Part shown: positions 17,824 through 29,553 of the stretch, one piece after another
Layout: the number at the start of each line of letters is the position of its first letter
Position numbering within the stretch: position 1 is the first letter of the stretch
DNA from: Pontixanthobacter aquaemixtae
GTDB taxonomy: Bacteria; Pseudomonadota; Alphaproteobacteria; Sphingomonadales; Sphingomonadaceae
NCBI RefSeq assembly: GCF_009827395.1
Contig: NZ_WTYX01000001.1
Location: 1,307,722-1,371,721, forward strand
Direction: 5' to 3'
DNA length: 64,000 nucleotides
The notes under the pieces: generated by a model
Database searches by the model: none
Seen by the model: only the letters and a program-made list of their open reading frames with translations
What the model was told of the DNA's origin: nothing
Position numbers and translations under genes: made by a program

Positions 17824-19005
17824 CTATGCGGGTGAAGTGACGCGCGCGATGAAGAAGCCGTCCGTGCCGTCATGGAACGGAGTAAGCCGCCTTCCTTTCC
17901 CGTGCGGTCGGCCAATCGGCCAGTCGAGCGCGTCTGCCTGCCAGCCGGGATGCGCGGTCAGAAACGCGTCGATCCGGCTCGACCCTTCTTCGTCGAGCAA
18001 AGAGCAGGTGACATAGATAATCCGCCCGCCGGGTTTCACCAATTGCGCCGCCATGCCCAGCAAGCGCGATTGCAGCAGAGAGAATTCGGTCACCGCGGCC
18101 TTGTCCAGCCGCCAGCGCGCTTCGGGGTTGCGCCGCCATGTGCCGACGCCCGAACATGGTGCATCAACCAGAACCGCATCGGCCTTCCCACGAAAATCGG
18201 CGAGAATCTCCAGCTCTTTGCCCGGATCAAGCAAGATGGTTTCGATAACACCCGCACCGGCGCGTTCGGCGCGCGGGGGCAAATTGCCCAAGCGGCGTTT
18301 GTCGGTATCGCTGGCGATCAACGTCCCGCAATTGTCCATCGCCGCCGCGAGAGACAGCGTTTTGCCCCCTGCCCCGGCGCACAGATCGATCACCGTTTCG
18401 CCCGGTTTCGCATCGACCGCTGAACAGGCCCATTGGCTGCCGTGATCCTGCACTTCGATCTGGCCTTCGCGGAAGGCCTGCCATTGCTCTACCTGCGTTC
18501 CCGAGGGAAAGCGCAAACCCTGCGGGGCGAGCAATTCTTCGCCCTGTTCGGGAAGCTCCAGCGTGCCGCGATCGGCGCGCAGCGTATTCACCCTGATGTC
18601 GAGCGGCGCACGGTCGAGCAATGCCCCCGCTTCGGTTCCAACGATGTCGGATGCGGCGAGCAATTTGTTGACCACAGAATGCGCGATGCCGCCCTTCGCC
18701 GGGACTTCCCTGTCACCAATCGCAGGCGGGCCGTATTGCGATCCGTCAAACAGCGGCTTCAGCTCTGCATCGATTTCTGCAAGCCGCAACATTGCCGCGC
18801 GGCCGGTATCAGGAATGGGGCCGCAAGCGCGAATGGCACCATAGACCAGCTCGCGGATGGCGCGGCGGTCTTTCGAACCGGCATAGCGATTGCTGCGCGC
18901 CCAATCTGCGATGATCCGATCTGCCGGCGCGCCTTTGATCCGCGCCTTGTCGATAATGGTGTCGAGTATCTCAATCGACGCCTGAACGCGTGCTGCTGGG
19001 GTCAT
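17824..19005 (-). CDS. rsmB: RsmB/NOP family class I SAM-dependent RNA methyltransferase
   Basis: Predicted 16S rRNA m5C methyltransferase. 393 residues: an N-terminal NusB-like helical region, then the Rossmann domain with VIDLCAGAGGKTLSLAAAM (motif I), SDTDKRRLGNLPPRAER, the catalytic VLVDAPCSGVGTWRRNPE (motif IV with PC dipeptide) and YVTCSLLDEEGSSRI (motif VI with the nucleophilic TCS cysteine). The start at 19005 overlaps the stop of the upstream 91-aa gene by 4 bases. Confidence 0.92.
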   Translation of the reverse strand: MTPAARVQASIEILDTIIDKARIKGAPADRIIADWARSNRYAGSKDRRAIRELVYGAIRACGPIPDTGRAAMLRLAEIDAELKPLFDGSQYGPPAIGDREVPAKGGIAHSVVNKLLAASDIVGTEAGALLDRAPLDIRVNTLRADRGTLELPEQGEELLAPQGLRFPSGTQVEQWQAFREGQIEVQDHGSQWACSAVDAKPGETVIDLCAGAGGKTLSLAAAMDNCGTLIASDTDKRRLGNLPPRAERAGAGVIETILLDPGKELEILADFRGKADAVLVDAPCSGVGTWRRNPEARWRLDKAAVTEFSLLQSRLLGMAAQLVKPGGRIIYVTCSLLDEEGSSRIDAFLTAHPGWQADALDWPIGRPHGKGRRLTPFHDGTDGFFIARVTSPA

Positions 19006-19277
19006 TTTCTGCTTCCAAGGTCGCGTTCCAGCTTGCGTTCGATTTCTCTGTCGAACGCGTCGCTGATTTTTTCAGATCTAGGTATCTCGGTGCAAGCGAA
19101 CTGGTACCGCAACCCATCACTGGCGCTCATATTGCGCTCGTCAGCGAGTTTGGTGCCTTCAGCCTCGCATTCTTCGAGGGTTCGAAACACAACCGGTTGA
19201 CGTTGCAAATCGAACTCTCCCGCTCGATCCGGATGCCATTCGATCAGGAAGAGCATGAAAGGGATGATTTCGATCAT
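19002..19277 (-). CDS. Small hypothetical protein between guaB and rsmB
   Basis: A 91-residue protein starting MIEIIPFMLFLIEWHPDRAG, with a central segment (FRTLEECEAEGTKLADERN) and a basic C-terminus. It has a conserved-looking layout of an aromatic N-terminal strand and a helix with Cys, but I do not recognise the family. It begins 5 bases after the guaB stop and overlaps rsmB by 4 bases, so the three form one transcription unit. Confidence 0.7.
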   Translation of the reverse strand: MIEIIPFMLFLIEWHPDRAGEFDLQRQPVVFRTLEECEAEGTKLADERNMSASDGLRYQFACTEIPRSEKISDAFDREIERKLERDLGSRK

Positions 19278-19282
19278 GTCAT

Positions 19283-22362
<3,080 letters not shown>

Positions 22363-22388
22363 GTGCCCTTAACCCGTCCCCGTTGGCT

Positions 22389-23144
22389 TTATTCGGCGGT
22401 CCACCCGCCGTCGATGCTCCAATTGGCACCGGTTACATTGCCCGCTTCCTCGCGGCACAGGAACACTGCCAGAGCGCCGATCTCTGCAGGCTGAACGAAT
22501 TTCTTGGTTGGTTGTTTGGCCAAGAGGACATCGTTGATAACCTCTTCCTCGCTCAAACCGCGCGCTTTCATCGTGTCGGGGATCTGCCCTTCGATCAGCG
22601 GGGTCCAGACATAGCCCGGGCTGATGCAATTGGCGGTCACACCGGTTTGCGCCAGTTCGAGCGCGATAGTCTTGGTGAAACCGTCAATCCCGTGTTTCGA
22701 AGCGTTGTAAGCGCTTTTGAAAGGCGAAGCGGTTTTGGAATGCGCGCTGGCGGTGTTGATGATCCGGCCCCAGCCCGCTTTTTTCATATACGGCACCGCG
22801 AGCCGCGTTGTGTGGAATGCGGCCGTGAGGTTGAGCGCGATGATCGCTTCCCATTTGGCGGTCGGAAAATCCTCTATCGGAGAGACAAATTGCATCCCCG
22901 CATTGTTTACCAAAATATCGACCGCGCCCGCATCGGCCATCAACTTTTCGCACCCTTCCTGCGTCAGCAGATCTGCATTCACATGGGTGGCTTTCAGTTC
23001 GTCGCACAGCGCCGCTATCTCGTCCGCTTCGCCGAAACCGCTGATCACCACTTCGGCCCCTTCGCCGGCCAATGCGCGGGCAATGGCAACGCCAATTCCC
23101 GAAGTTGATCCTGTGACAAGCGCGCGTTTTCCGGACAGGGACAT
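22389..23144 (-). CDS. bdhA: 3-hydroxybutyrate dehydrogenase
   Basis: NAD-dependent SDR interconverting 3-hydroxybutyrate and acetoacetate. 251 residues with TGSTSGIG at residues 11-18, NNAG motif, catalytic Ser in INTASAHSK, YNASK and the lid IPDTMKARGLSEEEV followed by AKQPTKKFV, which is characteristic of D-3-hydroxybutyrate dehydrogenases. GGWTAE ends the protein as in the family. It would complete PHB use together with the PHA synthase and depolymerase-like genes at 61-63.6 kb, although it is not linked to them. Confidence 0.92.
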   Translation of the reverse strand: MSLSGKRALVTGSTSGIGVAIARALAGEGAEVVISGFGEADEIAALCDELKATHVNADLLTQEGCEKLMADAGAVDILVNNAGMQFVSPIEDFPTAKWEAIIALNLTAAFHTTRLAVPYMKKAGWGRIINTASAHSKTASPFKSAYNASKHGIDGFTKTIALELAQTGVTANCISPGYVWTPLIEGQIPDTMKARGLSEEEVINDVLLAKQPTKKFVQPAEIGALAVFLCREEAGNVTGANWSIDGGWTAE

Positions 23145-23259
23145 TTGGTACTCCAGATAGTTAGAGAAATCGGACCTTTGCGTATGCTGTCATTTGCGGC
23201 CATCATGCGCGCCACGCAAGAATTATCCGCAACACCAGGTCGATTCGAAGGGAAAGACT

Positions 23260-24123
23260 ATGCGCCTCAACCGGTTCAACCCGAACTCGATCCGCGTCGA
23301 AGACCAGCGTGGGGGCAGGTTCCCCGGCGGCGGCGGCGGCAAGGTCGGTTGCGGTACGATCATCATCGCGATCATCGCCGCTCTGGTTTTTGGCGTCGAT
23401 CCGGCGCAGATGATCGGCGCGCTCGATGGCGGCCAGCAACCGGGAATTACCCAATCCGGCCAAGCGGGCAGGAGCACCGAAGAAAGCTGCGCGGTAAACC
23501 AGTATAGTCAGGAATCCTGCGCCGTTCTGGCCTCGCTCAACGAGACATGGCAGCCCGAATTCGAAAAGGCGGGCATCCGCTTCGGGCAGCCCAAGCTGGT
23601 GTTCTATGGCGGACGCGGCCGGTCAGGCTGCGGCGCGGCGCAGTCGGCAATGGGGCCGTTCTATTGTCCGGCGGACCAGGGCATTTACATCGACACCAGC
23701 TTTTATGACACGATGGCGCAGCGCATGGGCGCAGGTGGCGACTTTGCGCGCTATTACGTGATGGCGCATGAATACGGGCATCATATCCAATATCTGACCG
23801 GGATCGCGGGCCAGGTACGCAGCGCGCAGCAGCAAAATCCGCGCGGCGCCAACCAGTTGCAAGTCCGGATGGAATTGCAGGCAGACTGCTATGCCGGGGT
23901 CTGGGCCGGGAAAAACCGCCATCTGATCGAGGCCGGCGATATGGAAGAAGGCCTGCGGGCAGCGGCTTCGATCGGCGACGATACGCTGCAACGCAATGCC
24001 GGCCAGCGGGTACGGCCGGAAAGCTTCACTCACGGGTCAAGCGCGCAGCGCATGGAAGCGTTGAAGATCGGCATGCAAAGCGGAGACGATACCCGCTGCG
24101 ACGCCTATTTCGACATGCGCTAA
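23260..24123 (+). CDS. Neutral zinc metallopeptidase (YpfJ family)
   Basis: A 287-residue predicted metalloprotease of the zinc_peptidase (YpfJ) family. It opens MRLNRFNPNSIRVEDQRGG, a Gly-rich linker and one transmembrane helix (about residues 30-48) follow, and the catalytic helix HEYGHHIQYLTG supplies HExxH near residue 171. MGPFYCPADQGIYIDTSFYD and the C-terminal HGSSAQRMEALKIGMQSGD are family hallmarks. The ATG at 23260 has GAAGGGAAAG upstream. Substrate unknown. Confidence 0.9.
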   Translation: MRLNRFNPNSIRVEDQRGGRFPGGGGGKVGCGTIIIAIIAALVFGVDPAQMIGALDGGQQPGITQSGQAGRSTEESCAVNQYSQESCAVLASLNETWQPEFEKAGIRFGQPKLVFYGGRGRSGCGAAQSAMGPFYCPADQGIYIDTSFYDTMAQRMGAGGDFARYYVMAHEYGHHIQYLTGIAGQVRSAQQQNPRGANQLQVRMELQADCYAGVWAGKNRHLIEAGDMEEGLRAAASIGDDTLQRNAGQRVRPESFTHGSSAQRMEALKIGMQSGDDTRCDAYFDMR

Positions 24124-24125
24124 AC

Positions 24126-24163
24126 ATAAAAAGAGGCGGGAATTGTCGCCATTCCCGCCTCTT
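24126..24163 (-). terminator. Intrinsic terminator for the M56/BlaR gene
   Basis: Perfect 13-base stem AAGAGGCGGGAAT / ATTCCCGCCTCTT with a 7-base loop. Read on the minus strand it is followed by TTTTTATG, a proper U-tract, so it ends the blaI-M56 transcript. The same hairpin is immediately downstream of the plus-strand zinc peptidase gene and may stop that transcript as well. Confidence 0.85.
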
Positions 24164-24191
24164 CAGCTGACTTAAAATTTAGGGGATTTAG

Positions 24192-25745
24192 TCAGCGTTC
24201 TTTGCCCCAATGCGCGATCTTGTCATCGATCGTGCGGAGAACTTCGGCGCGCATCTCATCGGACATGTCCGAATTTTTGGCGATGGATTCGCGCGCTTCC
24301 TTCAGACCTTTGAGAGCGCTCGCCATCACTTCGCTCTTGCAGACATGGACAACGCGCTGTCCGTCCACTTCGCTGGTATCGCCGAGCCGCTTGCCCGCTT
24401 TGCAGGTTGTTTCGACCCGGGTGCGTTTGCCATCATTGTTCATCTCGATAACCGAAACGCGCACTTCCTTCATCGCGTCTTCGATCTCGCCTTCCATGCC
24501 CGCCATTTCGGCTCGCATCTCAGCAATCATCGCGTCTTTTTCTTCGCGCGTCATGTGCTTCCCATCTCGGGTAACGATGCGGTGCTTGCGCACTTTGCGC
24601 CGCTCGCCATCGGCATCTTCTTCGACATCTTCGATCACGAAGACTTCGCGTTCGACTTCCTTTGCTTCGGGCGCTTCCGGCGCATCGGGTGCCTCGGGCG
24701 CAGCTTGCAAAGCCAGCGGCGCAGCGGGTGGCGCAGGCGGTGTGACCTTGGGCGATGCAGACGCGGCGGGTGGAACCGGCGCGCTCGGCGCCGAAATGGC
24801 TTCGGCGTATGAGATCGACGCGGTCAGCGGCAGCGCAAGCAGCGCAGCGCCCATCAATGCGCGACCGGCCAGTTTCCGGCGGGGGGATATTTCTGTCATA
24901 GTCAGGCTCCTCAAACGGTGGATTATCGATTTTTCGCCAATGACGGGGCACGCCATCGGCGCAGCAAGTGCAAGTTTCGGGGTGGCATCGTGCCGCGCAG
25001 CAAAACCGGCAATCACCGCCGCATAGGCCGCCTTTTGCGCACCGCCGCGAGCGGCCATCACGCGAGCATCGCATGCGGCCTCCTGATCGCGGCGCATCGC
25101 GCGCCATCCATACCAGGCAAGCGGGTTGAACCAGTGCAGCGCGAAAAGCGGTTGCGCCAGAAAATTGGCAAGCAGATCGTGCGCCTTGTGGTGCGACAAT
25201 TCATGCTCCAGCGCGAGATCACGCTCGGTCCGGTCGCTCAGCGCCATAAAGCCTTGGGGCAGCGCCACGACCTTGTCGAACACGCCAAAGGCAATCGGGG
25301 AATTGGTCGTCGGTGTTTCCACCAGCCTGACCGCACCGTCTTCGCCCACCGGATAGGCATCTTCGAGCAATTCGTCGCGCATGCGGAAATAGATGTTGAA
25401 GCGCACCGCCAGGAAGATCGCGGCCCCGACCAGCCACACCGTCAGCGCCAGTGGCGTCCAGTCGAAAGGCGCGGCCTCCGCAAGCGGTTCTGCAACAGCA
25501 AGCGGGGCTTCGCTGAGCGTGTAATTGACTGATGTGTGCGACACCGGATCGGGCGCAGGGGCAAGCCACGCAGGCAAGACGACCGGCGGCAAAATCAGCC
25601 GCAGCAACGGGATCGTCCACAAGGCATAGGCAACATGCGGCCCGAAATGGCGCGCAACCGGGCGGCGAAGGACAAGAACCAGCGCAATCAGTGCGGCGGT
25701 CCAGACGAGCGTATCAAGCAGGAATGATTGGACTTCGGCGGTCAT
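24192..25745 (-). CDS. M56 family (BlaR1/MecR1-like) membrane metallopeptidase
   Basis: A 517-residue sensor-protease that would cleave the partner BlaI-type repressor. Four N-terminal transmembrane helices flank the cytoplasmic zinc peptidase with HELSHHKAHD (HExxH near residue 186) and HWFNPLAWYGWRAMRRDQEAACD. After the last helix comes a long Ala/Pro-rich linker (about residues 325-365) and a charged domain with two cysteines (TTCKAGKRL, VVHVCKSE). There is no penicillin-binding SxxK domain as in staphylococcal BlaR1, so the signal sensed is probably not a covalently bound beta-lactam. Overlaps blaI by 4 bases. Confidence 0.88.
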   Translation of the reverse strand: MTAEVQSFLLDTLVWTAALIALVLVLRRPVARHFGPHVAYALWTIPLLRLILPPVVLPAWLAPAPDPVSHTSVNYTLSEAPLAVAEPLAEAAPFDWTPLALTVWLVGAAIFLAVRFNIYFRMRDELLEDAYPVGEDGAVRLVETPTTNSPIAFGVFDKVVALPQGFMALSDRTERDLALEHELSHHKAHDLLANFLAQPLFALHWFNPLAWYGWRAMRRDQEAACDARVMAARGGAQKAAYAAVIAGFAARHDATPKLALAAPMACPVIGEKSIIHRLRSLTMTEISPRRKLAGRALMGAALLALPLTASISYAEAISAPSAPVPPAASASPKVTPPAPPAAPLALQAAPEAPDAPEAPEAKEVEREVFVIEDVEEDADGERRKVRKHRIVTRDGKHMTREEKDAMIAEMRAEMAGMEGEIEDAMKEVRVSVIEMNNDGKRTRVETTCKAGKRLGDTSEVDGQRVVHVCKSEVMASALKGLKEARESIAKNSDMSDEMRAEVLRTIDDKIAHWGKER

Positions 25746-26131
25746 TTGCGCAGCTCCTTCAACAGAGCTTCCATTTCGGCGAGGTCATCTTCGGTCAGCG
25801 CCTCCGCCTCCGCCAATTGCGCGAATAGCGGCGCCGCGCGCCCGCCAAACAAGCGATCCACCAAACGGCGCGATTCCGATCCTGTATAATCGGCCCGCTC
25901 CAAAAGCGGGGAGTAAAGAAACCGGCGGCCATCGGGCTGCGTGGCGATCGCCTTCTTGGCGACCAGCCGTGACAGCAATGTCTTGACCGTTGCCAGCGAC
26001 CAGTCGCGCTGCTCGCAAACCTCGTCGCACACTTCCGATGCGGTAAGCGGGCTACGCTTCCACAGCGCTTCCATCACCGCATGTTCGGCATCACTAATAC
26101 GTTCTGGCTTTTCAGGATTCGACCCGGACAT
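25742..26131 (-). CDS. blaI: BlaI/MecI/CopY family transcriptional repressor
   Basis: A 129-residue winged-helix repressor. ISDAEHAVMEALWKRSPLTASEVCDEV and WSLATVKTLLSRLVAKKAI form the DNA-binding domain; the C-terminal helices mediate dimerisation and contain the usual cleavage region. It is the first gene of a two-gene operon with the M56 peptidase. Two TACA-like palindromes spaced 21 bases apart lie 60-90 bases upstream of its start, consistent with autorepression. Confidence 0.92.
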   Translation of the reverse strand: MSGSNPEKPERISDAEHAVMEALWKRSPLTASEVCDEVCEQRDWSLATVKTLLSRLVAKKAIATQPDGRRFLYSPLLERADYTGSESRRLVDRLFGGRAAPLFAQLAEAEALTEDDLAEMEALLKELRK

Positions 26132-26189
26132 TCAGCCCTCCCCGGCATTTCCGCCAAAGGGCCCGATCTGTGCCCCGTTGTTAGACGAT

Positions 26190-26220
26190 TACATCTGTAG
26201 CCATTGCGATTACGTCTGTA
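26190..26220. promoter_or_regulatory. Tandem BlaI-type operators upstream of blaI
   Basis: TACATCTGTA at 26190-26199 and TACGTCTGTA at 26211-26220. The first fits the TACAnnTGTA consensus known for BlaI/MecI operators exactly; the second differs at one base. Their centres are 21 bases apart, two helical turns, which would place two repressor dimers on the same face. They lie 59-89 bases upstream of the blaI start codon. Confidence 0.7.
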
Positions 26221-26278
26221 AACATGAAGCATGGATGAACGGCATATGTCGCTCGTCGAACGACCGGCGCGCCCCATG

Positions 26279-26312
26279 GAAAACGGGCGGAGAAGCCATG
26301 CTCCCCCGCCCG
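26279..26312 (-). terminator. Terminator after creD
   Basis: Stem CGGGCGG (26284-26290) with CCGCCCG (26306-26312), extended by partial pairing of GAG/CTTC inside the loop; on the minus strand it is followed by TTTTCC. It separates creD from the blaI operon, which is read in the same direction. Confidence 0.6.
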
Positions 26313-26335
26313 GTCCTTTCCCCAAAGGGAGTGGG

Positions 26336-27754
26336 TTAGCTTGCCGGGGCGAAGCCTTCCTCTTCTTCCTGCCCGGTGATGCCCGACCAATTGATGTTGC
26401 GTGTTGCATACATCACCGCCGCAAGAGCCACGAACAGCAGCACCGAACCGATCACCAGCGACAGCGCCTCGAGGCTCAGCAAGATGTAGAGCGTGGTGTA
26501 CAATCCGGCGAGCATACCGCCGATCATTGCCGCACGATGCCATCCGCCCAGCACCGCCGCGCTGTAGGATGTCAGCAATCCGATGATCGCTGCGCTGGCG
26601 ACGATATAGGCCCAGGCAAAGCCGATCACTTCGGCAAAGGCGAGCAACATCACGAAGAACAGCACCAGCCCGACACCGGTCAGCAGATATTCCGCGGCCG
26701 CCACGCGCGCACCGGCAACCACATCGAACATGAAGAAGCACACGAATGTGAAGCCGATAAACAGGAACCCGTATTTCACCGAGCGATCGACCTGGCTGTA
26801 AAGATCAACCGGTTCGATCAGGCGGATCGAGGCGTATTTGGTGCTCGAGCCATCGCCCATTTCTGTCGCATAGCGGATATCGGTCCGCCCGTGCACATCG
26901 TCCACCACCGGCGCCGGCGCGTCGCTCAGATTGACCAGCGATTCACCCAAGGCGAGGTTGGTGATACCGCCATAGGTTGCGGTGAAGCCTTCGCCATTGC
27001 CTTGCGATTCATCAGGATTGTCGGGCAGGAAATCGCCTTTGAAGCTGGGATGCTGCCACGGTGATTTGACGGTCCATTCGGTTTCGCCGCCGCGCGGGAC
27101 GAGCGCAATCGAGCGGCTGCCGCGCAGGCCATATTGCCAGCTGACCGACAGCTCTTCGCTGCCATCCCATTCGACCGCTGTCGAGAAGCCCGATCCGTTG
27201 GTGCTCGCCGGGCCGTTGCCCGGATGCAGTTCCTGAACCTTTCCCGCAACGCGAACCGTAGTCCCATCGGTCAGGCCGCGCGGGTCGGAAACGCCGAAGC
27301 GCAATTCTGCCTGATCGAACAGCAATTGATCGCGCGAAACGCCGCTGCGGGCGAGATCGCGCGGCAGCATAAAGCGTGCACTGCCAGTCATGTCCGATTG
27401 ATAGATGACCGAGCGATAGATCGAAATTTGTTTCACATCGGGCTGCAAATCGGTTTCGATGCTCTGCTTGAGCGGCGAAAGGAACAATTCGCGCCGGACA
27501 TTGGTTGATCGCGTGACCTGCTTGCCATCGACGGTTTCGGTTTCCACCGACCGGCTGTTGTAAGGGATCACCAAAACCGGCCCGGTGACAATCTGCGCAC
27601 CGCCCCAACCCGCGGTGATAGACGCCTGCGCGGTTTCCGACTGGTTTTCACGATCGCTCACCAAGGCGTAAACCATCACCAGCGGGATTAACAAAACGGC
27701 GCCTATCAGCGCCGCCAAAAACAACTTCACTCCGGGACTTCGATCTCGTTTCAT
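26336..27754 (-). CDS. creD: Inner membrane protein CreD
   Basis: A 472-residue CreD family protein: one N-terminal helix (about residues 8-30), a large periplasmic domain with the conserved GPVLVIPYN and PWQHPSFKGDFLP, and five C-terminal helices (KYGFLFIGFTFVCFFMFDVV onwards). CreD is linked to envelope stress and beta-lactam tolerance in other Gram-negatives. The ATG at 27754 (MKRDRSPGVKLFL) has a near-perfect GAAGGAGGT site; the open frame further upstream is not used. The histidine kinase CreC and regulator CreB are not in the window. Confidence 0.9.
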   Translation of the reverse strand: MKRDRSPGVKLFLAALIGAVLLIPLVMVYALVSDRENQSETAQASITAGWGGAQIVTGPVLVIPYNSRSVETETVDGKQVTRSTNVRRELFLSPLKQSIETDLQPDVKQISIYRSVIYQSDMTGSARFMLPRDLARSGVSRDQLLFDQAELRFGVSDPRGLTDGTTVRVAGKVQELHPGNGPASTNGSGFSTAVEWDGSEELSVSWQYGLRGSRSIALVPRGGETEWTVKSPWQHPSFKGDFLPDNPDESQGNGEGFTATYGGITNLALGESLVNLSDAPAPVVDDVHGRTDIRYATEMGDGSSTKYASIRLIEPVDLYSQVDRSVKYGFLFIGFTFVCFFMFDVVAGARVAAAEYLLTGVGLVLFFVMLLAFAEVIGFAWAYIVASAAIIGLLTSYSAAVLGGWHRAAMIGGMLAGLYTTLYILLSLEALSLVIGSVLLFVALAAVMYATRNINWSGITGQEEEEGFAPAS

Positions 27755-27838
27755 CACTACCTCCTTCTGCGATGAACCGTGCATTGGGAGCGATGAACTG
27801 AATGGTCTGTGAACACTGTTTCGCTGCACCCACACCGC

Positions 27839-27864
27839 AAAAAGCCTCGCCAAACCGGCGAAGC
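27839..27864 (-). terminator. Terminator after the C13 peptidase gene
   Basis: On the minus strand GCTTCGCC pairs with GGCGAGGC (one wobble) around GGTTT and is followed by TTTTTG. It ends the C13 peptidase transcript before the creD start region. Confidence 0.8.
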
Positions 27865-27911
27865 ACACGTTTTCGGTATATGTGGGAGTTTGTGCTGGAA
27901 CCGCCGGAAAA

Positions 27912-28958
27912 TCAGCGTTGTGAAGGTCGCTGCCGGGCCTCAAACTTCTTGCGCAGCTCATTCACCTCGGTGAGCTTACCCGTCGGCGCGGTCGCGCCTT
28001 TGGGGATATTCGCTTCCAATTGCGGCAACCATTCGCTGACCGCCGGGCCTATCGACGTTTGCGGCAGTGAGTTCTGTACGCCCAGCGCGGTTTCCCAGCC
28101 GGTGATCATCTGCTTTGCCTCCTTGGCCGCTGCCTCCAATGAATGCGGCTTGCGCAACGCGCGATTGATCAAGGCGTCGCCAAAAAACGTCCAGTCATTA
28201 TCCGCTTCGCAGCCGAACGAGGTGCGGTTGAAAGTCGATGCGGTAACCACCGCAGTATCAGGCCCCGAAAGCTCGGGCACGAACACGCCCGAATAGCATG
28301 CGCTGATAATTAGGATCCGCCGATCGATCCCGACGCTTTGCAAAATATTGTGCAGGCGCTTGGGCGAGAGAATTCCATAACCCGTATTGCCATAGTGATA
28401 GGCCAGCCCCTGCGGTGCGCCGTGAGTGGTGGTGTAGAGCACCAGCACATCTTCATCGGTGTCCATAAGTTCCGCAATCCGGGCGATTGCAATGGTCATC
28501 GCGGTTATCGATCCGCGCGGCAGCCTGTTGGTGGCTTCGCGGCCATTGGGCCCGGCCAGCGTCACCGTGCGCCCGGCGGCATTGTATCGCCGCGAAAGGA
28601 CATTGGCGGCTTCCCTCGTCTCGCGCGAGAACACCGCATCGCTATCGAGCGCGACGCTGAGCACATAGACGTCCACCTCGCCCGCGCGTTGCGGCGTTAG
28701 GCTGTCTAGCGCACCATCGAGCAAGCGCCGTTGCCGCAGCATTTCCTTTGCGTCGACACCGCGATGCAATTCGGGCGCGAGCTCCAGACTGCGCCGCCGC
28801 TGGGTTGGATTATTACCGCTGCCAAGTCCGGGCCAAGAAGCGGTATGGCGCGGGGGCTGTTGAGGTTCGCCAGCAGTTTGGGCAATCGCGGGCTGAAACC
28901 CTGCGCAGATTGCAGTGGTAAGCACAGTGATTGCCAATTGTGCCAGCCGCGTCCTCAA
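27912..28958 (-). CDS. Secreted C13 (legumain / caspase-fold) family peptidase
   Basis: A 348-residue exported cysteine peptidase. The signal peptide is LAQLAITVLTTAICAGFQPA. The catalytic pair is visible as LVLYTTTHGAPQG (His) and ILIISACYSGVFVPEL (Cys), the arrangement of peptidase clan CD family C13. Downstream, TASTFNRTSFGCEADNDWTFFGDALINRAL matches the bacterial C13 family. The start is probably TTG at 28958: AGGAG lies nine bases upstream and no ATG occurs before residue 60. Bacterial members are little studied; the substrate is unknown. Confidence 0.85.
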   Translation of the reverse strand: MRTRLAQLAITVLTTAICAGFQPAIAQTAGEPQQPPRHTASWPGLGSGNNPTQRRRSLELAPELHRGVDAKEMLRQRRLLDGALDSLTPQRAGEVDVYVLSVALDSDAVFSRETREAANVLSRRYNAAGRTVTLAGPNGREATNRLPRGSITAMTIAIARIAELMDTDEDVLVLYTTTHGAPQGLAYHYGNTGYGILSPKRLHNILQSVGIDRRILIISACYSGVFVPELSGPDTAVVTASTFNRTSFGCEADNDWTFFGDALINRALRKPHSLEAAAKEAKQMITGWETALGVQNSLPQTSIGPAVSEWLPQLEANIPKGATAPTGKLTEVNELRKKFEARQRPSQR

Positions 28959-29022
28959 ATGCGATCACTCCTATCTTTGTATCCAGGGCAGAATCGAACC
29001 ATTTCCCTCGCCTGATCCTCCA

Positions 29023-29553
29023 TCATATCGATCTGGGAGCGAAACGATCAATCGCGGCTAACAAGTCGCTATGGGACTTGTCTGTACCGGTCATGCTAAT
29101 CGCGTATGGAAAACCTGTTAGAGACCGGTTCGCTGCTGCCGACATCCGGGTGTAACGCTTCAGGTTCAGCGTTCCAGCATCGCTAAGCTCAAAACCAAAA
29201 AACTTCGTCTGCCTTATGGAGTAGCTCCCCATCGAGACAATAGATGCCCAAGGAATGATAGTGTCCGACACCCTTGCATCAAAAATGCCGACCTGATCGA
29301 CGCGAACGGCAAGCCCGCCGGTCATCGCCTTTTTTAGCAAAAACACTGCTAAAGCGCCGAAAAACAAGATGCACACCCAACCAATGGCATAGGCCATTTC
29401 GGGACTTAACCGCCGTGGTGTCGGCGGTTCTCCGAAAGCGCCAATCATCCAAAGACCGGCGGAAACAAAGCCTATGCCAAGCAAACTCAGCAGCAAAAGC
29501 CGCCAAGGCGAATAATGCGCCTCAAAATGGTTTTGGTCAGGCCCTTCGATCAA
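29023..29553 (-). CDS. STM3941-like membrane protein
   Basis: A 176-residue protein with two transmembrane helices (about 17-40 and 54-73) followed by a PH-like beta domain ([30 protein letters not shown]), resembling the STM3941 family. Start is likely TTG at 29553, which overlaps the sdhA stop by 4 bases (TTGA); the N-terminal [17 protein letters not shown] is a conserved part, so a shorter start is unlikely. It occupies the position where sdhB usually follows sdhA. Function unknown. Confidence 0.72.
   Translation of the reverse strand: MIEGPDQNHFEAHYSPWRLLLLSLLGIGFVSAGLWMIGAFGEPPTPRRLSPEMAYAIGWVCILFFGALAVFLLKKAMTGGLAVRVDQVGIFDARVSDTIIPWASIVSMGSYSIRQTKFFGFELSDAGTLNLKRYTRMSAAANRSLTGFPYAISMTGTDKSHSDLLAAIDRFAPRSI

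Noticed and set aside
27755-27961. Upstream extension of creD
   Set aside because: The extension runs through the terminator of the C13 peptidase gene and ignores the strong GAAGGAGGT site before the ATG at 27754.
28984-28997. tRNA T-loop-like sequence on the minus strand (GGTTCGATTCTGCC)
   Set aside because: The flanking bases cannot form a T-stem and no anticodon arm or acceptor stem is found upstream.
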